A DNA stretch of 64,000 bases from a virus. Each line of letters starts with the position of its first letter. Position 1 is the stretch's first letter. Under the pieces are notes generated by a model, which searched no databases, had not been told where the DNA came from, and was given only the letters and a program-made list of their open reading frames with translations. The translations under genes and the position numbers were made by a program. Shown here in pieces: positions 27,376 to 35,377 of this stretch. The stretch covers positions 28,956 to 92,955 of the IMG/VR virus record IMGVR_UViG_3300028025_003977; one strand, 5' to 3'.

Positions 27376-28151
27376 TGGCTAGAAATTTAATTGGAACATT
27401 GACTAAGAAGCCAAGAAATACAAAACTAGATGCAAAAAAATTTAGACTTGCAATTGGAAAAGCTTACTTAGAAGGAAAGACTGGGTATATTCATAGAAAA
27501 AAAACTACCTTTTCTCCCTCCACAGTTGGATATGGTCACGGCAAGTGTCCCAGATATTGGTCAATTGCTTTTGATGGTGCAGACTTTAAAGAAACATTTA
27601 ATGCTCAGGGCGTTGCTGCAATGGACAACGGTACAGATGCACATGCAAGGCTTGAAAAGGTTATTGCAAAGACTGGATACTTAAAAGAGTCAGAGCGTGA
27701 AATTAAATTGGACAGCCCACCAATTCGTGGCTTTATAGATTTAATCTTAGATGTTGAGGGTGAGGAAATTGTTGGAGAAATCAAAACAATTAAGGATGAC
27801 CAATACACCCTAAGAAAAGATACCTCAACTGGTGCAGATAGCCATGTTGTTCAGTTGCTTATTTACATGAAAGTCACTGGTGCTGAAGAAGGATTCTTTT
27901 TGTATGAGAACAAGAACACTCACGAGATTACCGTAATTCCAATGGTAATGTCACCAGAAAACTTAGATTATGTAGACTACATTTTTGATTGGATGAAAGA
28001 AGTTCGTGCAGCTTGGGAAGAAAAGAAAAATATCAAGCGTCCATTTAAGGGAGACAAAGCTCCATGTACCTATTGTCCAGTTAAAGAAGTGTGCTTTGAA
28101 AAGTCTGACGGAAGACATAAGATTGTTCCATTAGAAATTAGACAAGCATGA
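27375..28151 (+). CDS. Cas4/RecB-type nuclease with iron-sulfur cysteines
   Basis: 258 residues. The PD-(D/E)XK core is GFIDLIL (D122), VGEIKTI (E135, K137) and QLLIYM (Q160). Four cysteines frame it, C58 before the core and C231, C234, C240 after, the arrangement of the Fe-S cluster in Cas4 and AddB. The family cuts single-stranded ends as an exonuclease. In phages it is linked to recombination, as suggested by RecA and RuvC-like neighbours. No CRISPR array or cas1/cas2 is visible. Confidence 0.8.
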   Translation: MARNLIGTLTKKPRNTKLDAKKFRLAIGKAYLEGKTGYIHRKKTTFSPSTVGYGHGKCPRYWSIAFDGADFKETFNAQGVAAMDNGTDAHARLEKVIAKTGYLKESEREIKLDSPPIRGFIDLILDVEGEEIVGEIKTIKDDQYTLRKDTSTGADSHVVQLLIYMKVTGAEEGFFLYENKNTHEITVIPMVMSPENLDYVDYIFDWMKEVRAAWEEKKNIKRPFKGDKAPCTYCPVKEVCFEKSDGRHKIVPLEIRQA

Positions 28152-28438
28152 AAGTATGTAAAGAGTGCAACTTAAAGTTTGATGCAAAAACTCACAATCA
28201 AAAATATTGTTCTGGAGAATGCTGTCGCATTGCAACAAACAAAAGAATTATGGAAAAGTACTACCAGAAAAAAGCAAGGCTAAGCGGTCTTGAAAGACTT
28301 TGTAGTTGCGGATCAACTTTGAGCAGATACAACTCTGATGACACTTGCTCAGTATGTGATTCTAAAAACAAAAAAAATAAAAGATACTTGGCGATGGAGG
28401 CAATGTCAAATGTCATTAGCAGTACTAAAAAAGTCTAG
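28148..28438 (+). CDS. Double zinc-finger small protein
   Basis: 96 residues. The N-terminal CKECNLKF and CSGECC form one Cys cluster, and CSCG then CSVC form a second; a basic helix lies between. The first half resembles HNH-associated zinc fingers, but no HNH catalytic motif is seen. ATGA overlap upstream; the next gene begins within its last codons. Probably binds DNA or RNA. Confidence 0.5.
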   Translation: MKVCKECNLKFDAKTHNQKYCSGECCRIATNKRIMEKYYQKKARLSGLERLCSCGSTLSRYNSDDTCSVCDSKNKKNKRYLAMEAMSNVISSTKKV

Positions 28439-28979
28439 TGCTCATAAAGTTTTAGGAATTGATGCTTCAACTGCCTCACTAGCATTTTGTTTGTTTGAAA
28501 ACGATAAGCCAGTAAAATTTGGCAAGATGCCAATTGTAGGTGCTGACATTTATGATAAGGTTAAAGATGCTCATAGAAAGTCGGAAGCTATTGCGTCACT
28601 GGTAGATCCAGATTACGTTGCAGTTGAATCTGCAATCATGGTTAGGTCAGCAGATGCAGGACTAAAGATTGCTATGATCGTTGGTGCTTCATTAGCAGCA
28701 CTACTAAAACCTGAAACAAAGGTAATTACTGTTGCTCCAATTCAATGGCAGTCATTTATTGGAAATAATAATCCAACTAAAGCAGATAAGGCTAATATTA
28801 GACTACAGTTCCCAGACAAGACTGATAGCTGGTATAAGGGTAAAATAAGAGAGAATAGAAAGCAAAAAACGATGGACTACTTTAATAATAAGTTTGACAT
28901 AAGTGTTACAGATAATGACACTGGTGATGCTATTGGAATTGCCTACTATGCATATAATAAACTTACGGAGAGATCATGA
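28410..28979 (+). CDS. RuvC-like Holliday junction resolvase
   Basis: About 189 residues from ATG 28410; longer starts would overlap most of the previous gene. RNase H-fold acidic motifs are in order: LGIDASTAS (Asp18), VAVESAIM (Glu), and a C-terminal NDTGDAIGIAYY with the last Asp pair. RuvC-type enzymes cut four-way junctions, clearing branches before packaging. The position after recombinase and nucleases fits. Confidence 0.75.
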   Translation: MSLAVLKKSSAHKVLGIDASTASLAFCLFENDKPVKFGKMPIVGADIYDKVKDAHRKSEAIASLVDPDYVAVESAIMVRSADAGLKIAMIVGASLAALLKPETKVITVAPIQWQSFIGNNNPTKADKANIRLQFPDKTDSWYKGKIRENRKQKTMDYFNNKFDISVTDNDTGDAIGIAYYAYNKLTERS

Positions 28980-29140
28980 AAAAACTTTATCAGTCAAAAA
29001 CCTGGCTTACAAAAAGATACATTATTGATAGAAAAACTATTGAAGAAATTGCCAAAGAATGTGAAACTAGCCATCAAACAGTATATAGATATTTGGTAGA
29101 GTTTGATTTAATTAGAAATCAAAGAAAGTGGTCACGATGA
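28976..29140 (+). CDS. 54-residue helix-turn-helix protein
   Basis: Starts MKKLYQSKTWLTKRY. IEEIAKECETSHQTVYRYL is a typical helix-turn-helix, as in resolvase C-terminal domains or sigma region 4. ATGA overlap at both ends. Very short for a regulator, so perhaps a repressor or DNA-binding accessory. Confidence 0.6.
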   Translation: MKKLYQSKTWLTKRYIIDRKTIEEIAKECETSHQTVYRYLVEFDLIRNQRKWSR

Positions 29141-29895
29141 TTGAAAAAAATATTTGGCAAACATATGAATGTAAAAAAGAAGATTTACCAGCATATGCAC
29201 AAGAAGGAATAAACTCTTGGGTGACTCAAAATCCTTCTTGGGAACACAACTATATGAGTGCAGAAGATAGAGAACATTTCTTTAAATATGAATACAGTAC
29301 AGAGGTTTATGATACTTACATGAAAATGCCAATGGGTGTTATGAAGGCTGGACTTTGGAGATTTGCAATTTTACATGCTTATGGTGGAGTGTATGCAGAC
29401 CTAGATACAAACTGTATTAGTAAAATTTCTAGATGGTTCCCACAAGGATATGAAATGGTAGTTGATATTGAAGGAGACACACCTTGGTATGCAACACAAG
29501 TTATTGCAGCAAGATCAGGTCATCCATTCTTAAAAGATGCAATGGATTTATGTGTTGAAAGAGTAAAGCTGGGGGACTGGAGCATTCCTAATATGGTTCA
29601 TTACTATACAGATGTTGCAATGTTTACAGACAGCTTAATGAACTCAATGGGTCTTCCACCACACGAAGGTGACTTGAGATTAAAAGCAGCAGAGTATAAT
29701 GAGTCTAAGCTAGCACAAGAAAATAGGTTCTTTGCTTTTTCTGGAGACAAGGCAAGGTGCTTGCTTGATAGATACGTTCAGCATTTATACTGGGGAGATA
29801 CTGGTCGCAAAGAAGGATACATTGCCTGGAAAGCAGACCCACTAGTAAACCAATCCTATAAAGATGGGTTTGATCCAAAAGACTGGAAAGAGTAA
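29137..29895 (+). CDS. Glycosyltransferase, GT32-like (DXD sugar-binding motif)
   Basis: About 252 residues from ATG 29137, overlapping the previous stop. KAGLWRFAILHAYGGVYADLD has the LARY-like segment and the DXD motif (ADLD) of Gly_transf_sug/GT32 enzymes, which move a sugar from a nucleotide donor. The catalytic reading is strong, donor and acceptor unknown. It pairs with the nucleotidyltransferase that follows by 1-nt overlap, in the middle of replication genes. Confidence 0.8.
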   Translation: MIEKNIWQTYECKKEDLPAYAQEGINSWVTQNPSWEHNYMSAEDREHFFKYEYSTEVYDTYMKMPMGVMKAGLWRFAILHAYGGVYADLDTNCISKISRWFPQGYEMVVDIEGDTPWYATQVIAARSGHPFLKDAMDLCVERVKLGDWSIPNMVHYYTDVAMFTDSLMNSMGLPPHEGDLRLKAAEYNESKLAQENRFFAFSGDKARCLLDRYVQHLYWGDTGRKEGYIAWKADPLVNQSYKDGFDPKDWKE

Positions 29896-30563
29896 TGCCT
29901 ACAGTTGGAGTTCTTCCTGCATCAGGAAAGGCATCTAGGATTGGTGGAATACCAAAATTTTGTTTGCCTATTAGCGATGATAGATGTTTGTTGCAGTGGC
30001 ATGTAAATCAAATGCTTGAGGTATGTGATGAGGTTCGTGTATCAACAAGACCTGAGTGGGTTCCAATTATTCAAAACATGGACATGAACATAAAACTTAT
30101 CGTTAGAGAGCCTTCAACCATGTCTGACGCAATTGATTTTATGATAGGCGACTATAATGACACTGTGCTTATTGGAATGCCTGATACTTATATCTTAAAT
30201 TCAACAAAGAACATTTACTCAGAGCTTATGAAAAATCAAGACAACGCAGACTTAGTTTTAGGAGTTTGGAATTGTCCAGAAGAACTTAGAGGAAGAGTTG
30301 GTCAGGTATCTTTACGAGACAATAAAGTAGTAGCTTCAAAAGATAAAACAAATGATTGTGACTATGAATATTTGTGGGGTACTTTACTTTTCCGAAAAAA
30401 TATGATAAGATATGTAGACCCAAGTAGAAACCATCCAGGAGAACAAATTCAGGAGTGGATAACATCAAGGTTTAATATTCAAGCAGTTAGAAATGACGGA
30501 GAGTACATGGATATTGGTACACTAAAAGGTTTAAAAGATCTTTACAGAAGAATGGAAAATTAG
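29895..30563 (+). CDS. Sugar nucleotidyltransferase
   Basis: 222 residues. PASGKASRIGGIPKFCLPI matches the nucleotide-binding GxG-x2-R...PK signature of NTP-transferases. GMPDTYI carries a metal-binding Asp, and YLWGTLLF and YMDIGTL lie where sugar-binding segments usually are. It joins a sugar phosphate to an NTP, giving NDP-sugar and pyrophosphate. Overlap with the GT32-like gene suggests it feeds that enzyme, but the sugar is not known. Confidence 0.8.
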   Translation: MPTVGVLPASGKASRIGGIPKFCLPISDDRCLLQWHVNQMLEVCDEVRVSTRPEWVPIIQNMDMNIKLIVREPSTMSDAIDFMIGDYNDTVLIGMPDTYILNSTKNIYSELMKNQDNADLVLGVWNCPEELRGRVGQVSLRDNKVVASKDKTNDCDYEYLWGTLLFRKNMIRYVDPSRNHPGEQIQEWITSRFNIQAVRNDGEYMDIGTLKGLKDLYRRMEN

Positions 30564-30806
30564 ATGCACGAGTATGAAGATAAGTTTCATATTGAGGTAG
30601 ATCAAGTAAATCATCCTGCACACTACACAACTGACCCATCTGGAGTTGAGTGCATTCAAATTACACGTCATAGAAACTTTAACATTGGTAATGCTTTTAA
30701 GTATCTTTGGAGAGCTGGAATTAAGGATGACAAAAAACAAATAGAAGATTTGCAAAAGGCAATCTTTTATATTAATGATGAAATTAATAGGCTGGAAGGA
30801 AGATAA
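30564..30806 (+). CDS. DUF3310 family protein
   Basis: 80 residues. Matches the DUF3310 pattern closely: VNHPAHYT, GVECIQITRH, GNAFKYLWRAG, then a helical DLQKAIFYI. The family is widespread in phages and sometimes labelled a nucleotide kinase, without a proven activity that I know of. Begins directly after the previous stop and overlaps the next start (TAATG). Confidence 0.85.
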   Translation: MHEYEDKFHIEVDQVNHPAHYTTDPSGVECIQITRHRNFNIGNAFKYLWRAGIKDDKKQIEDLQKAIFYINDEINRLEGR

Positions 30807-30979
30807 TGCCCACTTATGAATACACTTGTGTAACCTGTGACAGCTCTATTGAAAAACCAAATATTAAGGTTGACGACAGAGATCATCAACAATGTGAAAA
30901 GTGTGGTAATGTTCTTACTAGGAGTTGGACTCTTGGAAATGTTTCTGTATGGGCTCCAACTGCTGGCGGATATAGGTAA
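30806..30979 (+). CDS. 57-residue FmdB-like zinc ribbon protein
   Basis: Begins MPTYEYTCVTC, the hallmark of FmdB-type zinc ribbons; the second pair is CEKC near residues 30-33. TAATG overlaps on both sides. Function of the family is uncertain; regulatory roles have been suggested. Confidence 0.7.
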   Translation: MPTYEYTCVTCDSSIEKPNIKVDDRDHQQCEKCGNVLTRSWTLGNVSVWAPTAGGYR

Positions 30980-31257
30980 TGGCTAAAACAAAAACTGTAA
31001 TTAAGTATAATCCAAACTGGGATGTAAAGTTTGAACACCAGCATGGCAAAGACCTAATTGTTCCAGGAACACCTCTTAAAATAAAGAATGTTCGTGGAGA
31101 CTTTAAGTTTGAAAAGTATGTAAAGAACACCGATTCTGGTATGGAATGGATTGATGTTATTGGTCCCACTGGATATAGGTCCTTTTATTTGTGGGATTTA
31201 AAGGGTATAATTAAACCTAAGAAGAAAAGGATTAAGAAGAATGGCAGCGGAAATTGA
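30979..31257 (+). CDS. Small basic protein of unknown function
   Basis: 92 residues, with beta-rich body (FEHQHGKDLIVPGTPLKI, WIDVIGPTGYRSFYLWD) and a strongly basic C-terminal tail of Lys and Arg. Lies right before the terminase and overlaps it by 17 nt. Similar proteins are common in actinophages; function unknown. Confidence 0.5.
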   Translation: MAKTKTVIKYNPNWDVKFEHQHGKDLIVPGTPLKIKNVRGDFKFEKYVKNTDSGMEWIDVIGPTGYRSFYLWDLKGIIKPKKKRIKKNGSGN

Positions 31258-31759
31258 GCTAGCAGAGCGTTGGGAAAGAATCAACAAGGTTGTTGAGGAG
31301 TTCCTTCGTGGAAACACAAACCCTAACGATATTGCTACAATCACTGGATTTAAAAGATCCCAAGTAACTGAGTACCTAAATGAGTGGCGTACAGTTATTC
31401 AAAGTGATAGACAGATTCAAATGCGAGCCAGAGAAGCTCTTGCAGGTGCAGATCAGCACTACTCAATGCTTATTAAAGAAGCCTGGGATGTAGTAGAGCA
31501 AGCAGACCTTACTGCACAGTTACCACAAAAAACATCAGCCTTAAAACTAATTGCTGATATTCAACAAAAACAAATGGACATGCTACAAAAAGCAGGTGTG
31601 CTAGACAACAACGAACTAGCAGAACAAATTATTGAAACAGAAGAAAAGCAACAGATGCTTGTTGAGATTATTAGAGATGTTGTTTCGTCTTGCGAAAAAT
31701 GTAAGCCTCAAGTTTCTTCAAGGTTAAGTAAGATAACAGGACAAGCAGAGGCACTCTAG
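31241..31759 (+). CDS. Terminase small subunit
   Basis: 172 residues, helical. An N-terminal helix-turn-helix (NPNDIATITGFKRSQVTEYL) suits recognition of the packaging site; a long coiled-coil segment follows, as needed for ring assembly. It overlaps the large subunit gene by 1 nt. Identified mainly by position and fold. Confidence 0.65.
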   Translation: MAAEIELAERWERINKVVEEFLRGNTNPNDIATITGFKRSQVTEYLNEWRTVIQSDRQIQMRAREALAGADQHYSMLIKEAWDVVEQADLTAQLPQKTSALKLIADIQQKQMDMLQKAGVLDNNELAEQIIETEEKQQMLVEIIRDVVSSCEKCKPQVSSRLSKITGQAEAL

Positions 31760-33549
31760 TGTTTGAAGATATGATTGATCTTCTTGGCGGAGATGAATTT
31801 GACGAAAAGCCAGTAAATTTAGAAGAGTTTGTAACCTCTAGAGATTACCTTGGTCTACCACCCCTTTCTGATTATCAGTACACTGCAATTAAAGCAATGA
31901 GTCAAATTTATAAAAAAGAAACTTTGATTAATGTTTTTGGTCAAGAAGAGGGAACCAAGATATCAAAACAAACTTGCAATGAGGTAGTATTGCAACTTGG
32001 TAAGGGTTCTGGTAAGGACTACATGTCAACCATTTCCGTTTCTTATATGGTATATCTTCTTTTATGTTTAAAAGATCCTGCAAAGTATTATGGTAAACCC
32101 CCAGGTGATTCTATTGATATTCTTAATATTGCTATTAACGCTGAGCAAGCAAAGAATGTTTTCTTTAAGGGTTTAAAAAATAGAATTGATAAGTCTCCTT
32201 GGTTTCAAGGAAAGTATTCCTACACTGCAGGTTCTGTAAGTTTTGATAAAGGAGTTACTTGCCACTCAGGACACTCTGAAAGAGAATCTTGGGAAGGGTA
32301 CAACGTTCTCTGTGTAATCCTTGATGAGATCTCTGGCTTTGCTATTGATAATACAACGGGTCACGATCAAGCAAAAACTGGTCAGGCAATTTATGATATG
32401 TATCGTGCCTCTGTAGATTCTCGTTTCCCAGATTTTGGTAAAGTAGTTTTGCTATCATTCCCAAGATATAGAAATGACTACATTCAGCAAAGGTATGATG
32501 CAGTGATTGCAGCCAAAGAAACAACTATTCGTGAACATACCTTTAAACTAGATGAAACACTAGAGGTTGAAGATTCAAATAACGAGTTTACTATTCAGTG
32601 GGAAGAAGATCACATTAGTGCCTACAAGTTTCCTAAAGTGTTTGCCCTACGCAGACCAACATGGGAAATAAATCCAACAAGAAAAATAGAAGATTTTAAG
32701 ATTCAGTTTTACACAAACCCTACAGATGCTTTGTCAAGATTTGCCTGTATGCCTCCAGATGCAGTGGATGCATTCTTTAGATCAAAGGAAAAAATTGAAG
32801 CATGTTTTAATCAGCCATCACTTGCAATAGATGAGAGCGGAAGATTTGCAGAGTGGTTTGTTCCAGATGATGACAAAGAATATTTTATTCACGTTGACCT
32901 TGCACAAAAGCATGACCACTGTGCAGTTGCTTTGGCTCACGTTGAAAAGTTTGTAAAGATTACAACCTTTAATGACTATGATGTAATTAATCCATTAGTT
33001 GTTGTTGATGCTGTTAGATGGTGGACTCCAACTGCAGATAAAACTGTAGACTTTAAAGATGTAAAAAATTATATTTTAGATCTTAGAAATCGTGGGTTTA
33101 AGATTAAGCTTGTAACATTTGATAGATGGAACTCACTTGATATTATGAATGAGTTAAAAGCAAGTGGAATGAATTCGGAAACTTTATCTGTTGCAAAAAA
33201 GCATTACGAAGATATGCAAATGCTTGTGGCAGAAGAAAGACTGGTTGGTCCAGCAATTAGATTGCTAATAGAAGAGCTTTTGCAATTAAGAATTATTCGT
33301 GACAAGGTAGATCACCCAAGAAAGGGATCTAAGGATCTTGCAGATGCTGTCTGTGGTGCAATATATAATGCTATTGCTTTAACCCCAAGAAGGCAAGGTG
33401 GAAGAGAAATAGAAGTTCATACATACAAACAACAAGCACTTGACAACAAGCAAAAAGAATGGGATAATATTCTACAGAGAGACCTTGAAAAAAATAGACA
33501 AGCCCCAGATGATATTCTTAGGTATTTAAATGGAATAGGAATGGTTTAA
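31759..33549 (+). CDS. Terminase large subunit
   Basis: 596 residues from GTG 31759. ATPase: Walker A QLGKGSGKD (about residues 79-87), Walker B VLCVILDEIS (about 184-193). The nuclease domain has HVDLAQKHDH (about 377-386) and DLADAVCGAI near 530, giving the acidic triad of RNase H-fold terminase nucleases. It cuts concatemers and pumps DNA into proheads. The next gene starts at the TAATG overlap. No portal or capsid gene follows, which is unusual. Confidence 0.92.
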   Translation: MFEDMIDLLGGDEFDEKPVNLEEFVTSRDYLGLPPLSDYQYTAIKAMSQIYKKETLINVFGQEEGTKISKQTCNEVVLQLGKGSGKDYMSTISVSYMVYLLLCLKDPAKYYGKPPGDSIDILNIAINAEQAKNVFFKGLKNRIDKSPWFQGKYSYTAGSVSFDKGVTCHSGHSERESWEGYNVLCVILDEISGFAIDNTTGHDQAKTGQAIYDMYRASVDSRFPDFGKVVLLSFPRYRNDYIQQRYDAVIAAKETTIREHTFKLDETLEVEDSNNEFTIQWEEDHISAYKFPKVFALRRPTWEINPTRKIEDFKIQFYTNPTDALSRFACMPPDAVDAFFRSKEKIEACFNQPSLAIDESGRFAEWFVPDDDKEYFIHVDLAQKHDHCAVALAHVEKFVKITTFNDYDVINPLVVVDAVRWWTPTADKTVDFKDVKNYILDLRNRGFKIKLVTFDRWNSLDIMNELKASGMNSETLSVAKKHYEDMQMLVAEERLVGPAIRLLIEELLQLRIIRDKVDHPRKGSKDLADAVCGAIYNAIALTPRRQGGREIEVHTYKQQALDNKQKEWDNILQRDLEKNRQAPDDILRYLNGIGMV

Positions 33550-33908
33550 TGGAAATTCCAGACGACTTCTCAGAAGAAGAGTATGATGAAATGATGGACT
33601 ACATGCTTAGGAATAACTACATACAAAGCGTTGGAATTGATGAAGATGGTGAGCCCATCTATAAGATGACACAAGATTTAATTGAAGACTATCCAGATAT
33701 TTTTGAAGCTCATATGGAATTTACAAATGATCTTTTATTTTCTGTTTGGCAAAAAGGATACGTTGAAATGACAATGACAGAAGATGGAGAATGGCTAATT
33801 ATCCCAACTGATGTTACATTAAACTATGAAGAAATTCCTAACCTTACAAAAGAAGAAAGGCTTCTTTTGTGGGAGCTTAGTGAAATGAAAAAAAGAGACG
33901 ATCAATAG
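33549..33908 (+). CDS. Acidic protein of unknown function
   Basis: 119 residues, very acidic with Asp/Glu runs and Met-rich N-terminus (EEEYDEMMDYMLRNNY). Might be a DNA mimic or a short-lived regulator, but this rests on charge alone. Coupled to terminase by TAATG; a promoter for the next gene follows its stop. Confidence 0.5.
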   Translation: MEIPDDFSEEEYDEMMDYMLRNNYIQSVGIDEDGEPIYKMTQDLIEDYPDIFEAHMEFTNDLLFSVWQKGYVEMTMTEDGEWLIIPTDVTLNYEEIPNLTKEERLLLWELSEMKKRDDQ

Positions 33909-33910
33909 AC

Positions 33911-33940
33911 TTGACAAACGTCATGCCAATAGTGTAAGAT
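33911..33940 (+). promoter_or_regulatory. Promoter, leaderless start of the gene at 33948
   Basis: TTGACA 33911-33916, 18-nt spacer, TAAGAT 33935-33940; ATG 33948 follows 7 nt later. TGACAAACGTCA around the -35 is a short inverted repeat. Confidence 0.7.
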
Positions 33941-33947
33941 AGAGGCT

Positions 33948-34682
33948 ATGGATTTAGAAAAAACAATTGAGCTAAGATACTTTGATAAAGAAAACAAACT
34001 TTTCAAAGTAGTAAATCCAAAAGTAAAAAGAACCTGGATGGACGATACACAAAATAATGCTTACCGATGTACTCCATTAAATGTTGCAAACACTTATGGA
34101 TGGTATGTCTTATGCCCAATGGACTTTACAGCAGAATGGAATGGTGGACCGCTAGAGTCAGATCTTGTTGTAACAATTATTAACCCTCCAGAAAGTGACA
34201 AAGAAGATTCACATAGAATCACTGCTACTAATTTTGGTCATGGAATACTAAGTCTAGTTCCAGATTTTATTATTAAAACAAGCCCAGGAGTTTCAACATA
34301 TGTTCGTGGGATTCCAAATTTAGTTGCAAATGGCATACAGCCACTTGATGGTGTTGTTGAAACAGATTGGCTGCCATTTACTTTCACTTATAACTTTAAG
34401 TTTATTAAACCAGGAAAAATTAAATTTGAAAAAGGTCAAGCACTTTTTAGTTTTTTTCCAGTAGAAAGAGGATATGTAGAACAATTTGATCCTTTAATTT
34501 CAAGTATTGAAGATTATCCAGAATTTAAAAAAGAATATGAAATGTATAGTAGCCATAGATCCATGCAACAAATGGGAGTTACTGAAATAGATGGTCACTA
34601 TGGAAGAGGAGAAACTCCCGCAAAAAAACATGAGGTCGATAATCATTTAAAAACAAGTAGGATAAAAGAATTTAAATATTAA
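33948..34682 (+). CDS. DUF6065-like protein
   Basis: 244 residues. Resembles DUF6065: WMDDTQNNAYRCTPLNVAN, then GWYVLCPMDFTAEWNGG and a Gly/Pro-rich later half with PGVSTYVRGIPN. Two proteins at 46319 and 47498 share the layout 'Pro-rich start, W, one Cys-Pro, an LTAGY/NTYGW turn, P-D/F', so they may be distant relatives. Family function unknown. Expressed from its own leaderless promoter, just before the tRNA genes. Confidence 0.65.
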   Translation: MDLEKTIELRYFDKENKLFKVVNPKVKRTWMDDTQNNAYRCTPLNVANTYGWYVLCPMDFTAEWNGGPLESDLVVTIINPPESDKEDSHRITATNFGHGILSLVPDFIIKTSPGVSTYVRGIPNLVANGIQPLDGVVETDWLPFTFTYNFKFIKPGKIKFEKGQALFSFFPVERGYVEQFDPLISSIEDYPEFKKEYEMYSSHRSMQQMGVTEIDGHYGRGETPAKKHEVDNHLKTSRIKEFKY

Positions 34683-34692
34683 AATTAAATAA

Positions 34693-34772
34693 CGTAGAGT
34701 TGGGCAGGTGGTGAGCCCCTTTGACTGTAAATCAAACGCTTTGCTGTGTAGGTTCGATTCCTATCTCTACGA
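34693..34772 (+). tRNA. tRNA-Tyr (anticodon GTA)
   Basis: Acceptor CGTAGAG pairs with CTCTACG, D arm with GGGC/GCCC, anticodon arm TTTGA-CTGTAAA-TCAAA (GTA), an 11-nt variable region, and T arm GTAGG-TTCGATT-CCTAT. The discriminator is A at 34772. Confidence 0.9.
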
Positions 34773-34776
34773 CTAA

Positions 34777-34849
34777 TCCCCAATAGCTCAATTGGCAGAG
34801 CGTTAAACTGTTAATTTAAATGTTCCTGGTTCGAGTCCAGGTTGGGGAG
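34777..34849 (+). tRNA. tRNA-Asn (anticodon GTT)
   Basis: Acceptor TCCCCAA/TTGGGGA, anticodon arm TTAAA-CTGTTAA-TTTAA (GTT), T arm with TTCGAGT. Only 4 nt separate it from tRNA-Tyr. Discriminator G. Confidence 0.92.
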
Positions 34850-34863
34850 CAGCAGTATATGTT

Positions 34864-34911
34864 TGTCAGTTGCATATACTCCCACATGTTAAGTGGCATG
34901 GCAAACTGACA
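34864..34911 (+). ncRNA. Structured tRNA-like spacer element (uncertain)
   Basis: TGTCAGTT (34864-34871) pairs perfectly with AACTGACA (34904-34911). Inside is CCAC-ATGTTAA-GTGG, a short arm with a 7-nt loop like an anticodon loop. A competing pairing is GTATATG (34855-34861) with CATATAC (34873-34879). May be a processing signal, a decayed tRNA, or chance. Confidence 0.25.
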
Positions 34912-34912
34912 G

Positions 34913-34983
34913 GCGAATGTTGCATAATGGTAGTGCCTCAGTTTTCCAAACTGACGGTGAGAGTTCGATTCTCTCCATTCGCT
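34913..34983 (+). tRNA. tRNA-Gly (anticodon TCC)
   Basis: Acceptor GCGAATG/CATTCGC, anticodon arm TCAGT-TTTCCAA-ACTGA (TCC, reads GGA), T arm with TTCGATT. GGA is the main Gly codon of the fibre genes. Discriminator T. Confidence 0.92.
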
Positions 34984-34984
34984 C

Positions 34985-35057
34985 CCCTAATTAGCTCAGT
35001 GGATAGAGCAAACGGTTTCTACCCGTTAGGTCAGGAGTTCGAATCTCTTATTGGGGG
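34985..35057 (+). tRNA. tRNA-Arg (anticodon TCT)
   Basis: Acceptor CCCTAAT pairs with ATTGGGG with one G-T wobble; D arm GCTC/GAGC; anticodon arm AACGG-TTTCTAC-CCGTT (TCT, reads AGA); T arm AGGAG-TTCGAAT-CTCTT. AGA is the main Arg codon of fibre and sugar genes. Confidence 0.9.
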
Positions 35058-35065
35058 CTTTAGAG

Positions 35066-35098
35066 TATAATTAAACTAAGAAACATCTAAGGAGATGT
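35066..35098 (+). promoter_or_regulatory. -10 box and hairpin hiding the ribosome site of the gene at 35100
   Basis: TATAAT at 35066-35071 follows tRNA-Arg. ACATCT (35083-35088) pairs with AGATGT (35093-35098) around AAGG, so the AAGGAG ribosome site lies in the loop and 3' arm, just before ATG 35100. Confidence 0.5.
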
Positions 35099-35099
35099 A

Positions 35100-35324
35100 A
35101 TGGAAACAACTGTAGAAGAAAAACAGGAACGAAAGTTACTAATAGCAGATAGATGTGACAGGTGTGGTGCTCAAGCATTTGTCCTTGTAAAAGGCGTAGC
35201 AGGAGAGCTATATTTCTGCGGGCATCACTATACAAAAAATGAAGATGCTCTTATTAAATTTTCCTATGAAATCATAGACGAAAGAGACTTTATTAACGAA
35301 AGATCGTCTTCAAGTCCTATCTAG
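35100..35324 (+). CDS. DUF7455-like zinc protein
   Basis: 74 residues. ADRCDRCGAQAFVLV then GELYFCGHHY matches a small zinc-binding protein family common in actinobacteria and their phages. C-x2-C and C-x2-H ligands are visible. Function unknown; RNA polymerase or ribosome association is possible but not shown. It adds to the case for an actinobacterial host. Confidence 0.7.
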   Translation: METTVEEKQERKLLIADRCDRCGAQAFVLVKGVAGELYFCGHHYTKNEDALIKFSYEIIDERDFINERSSSSPI

Positions 35325-35326
35325 GA

Positions 35327-35332
35327 TATAAT
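35327..35332 (+). promoter_or_regulatory. -10 box for the M23 peptidase gene
   Basis: TATAAT after the stop of the zinc protein, followed by a 45-nt leader; GGAAAAGAG before ATG 35378 may be the ribosome site. No clear -35. Confidence 0.4.
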
Positions 35333-35377
35333 AGATTTGGGTTTAATCCCTAATTTATAGGAAAAGAGTGATTCTAA

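Noticed and set aside
27375-28151. CRISPR-Cas system suggested by the Cas4-like nuclease
   Set aside because: No repeat-spacer array and no cas1 or cas2 are visible; Cas4/RecB-type nucleases are common in phage recombination.
34870-35070. Possible protein frame across the tRNA genes
   Set aside because: It runs through two well-folded tRNA genes and shows no coding features.
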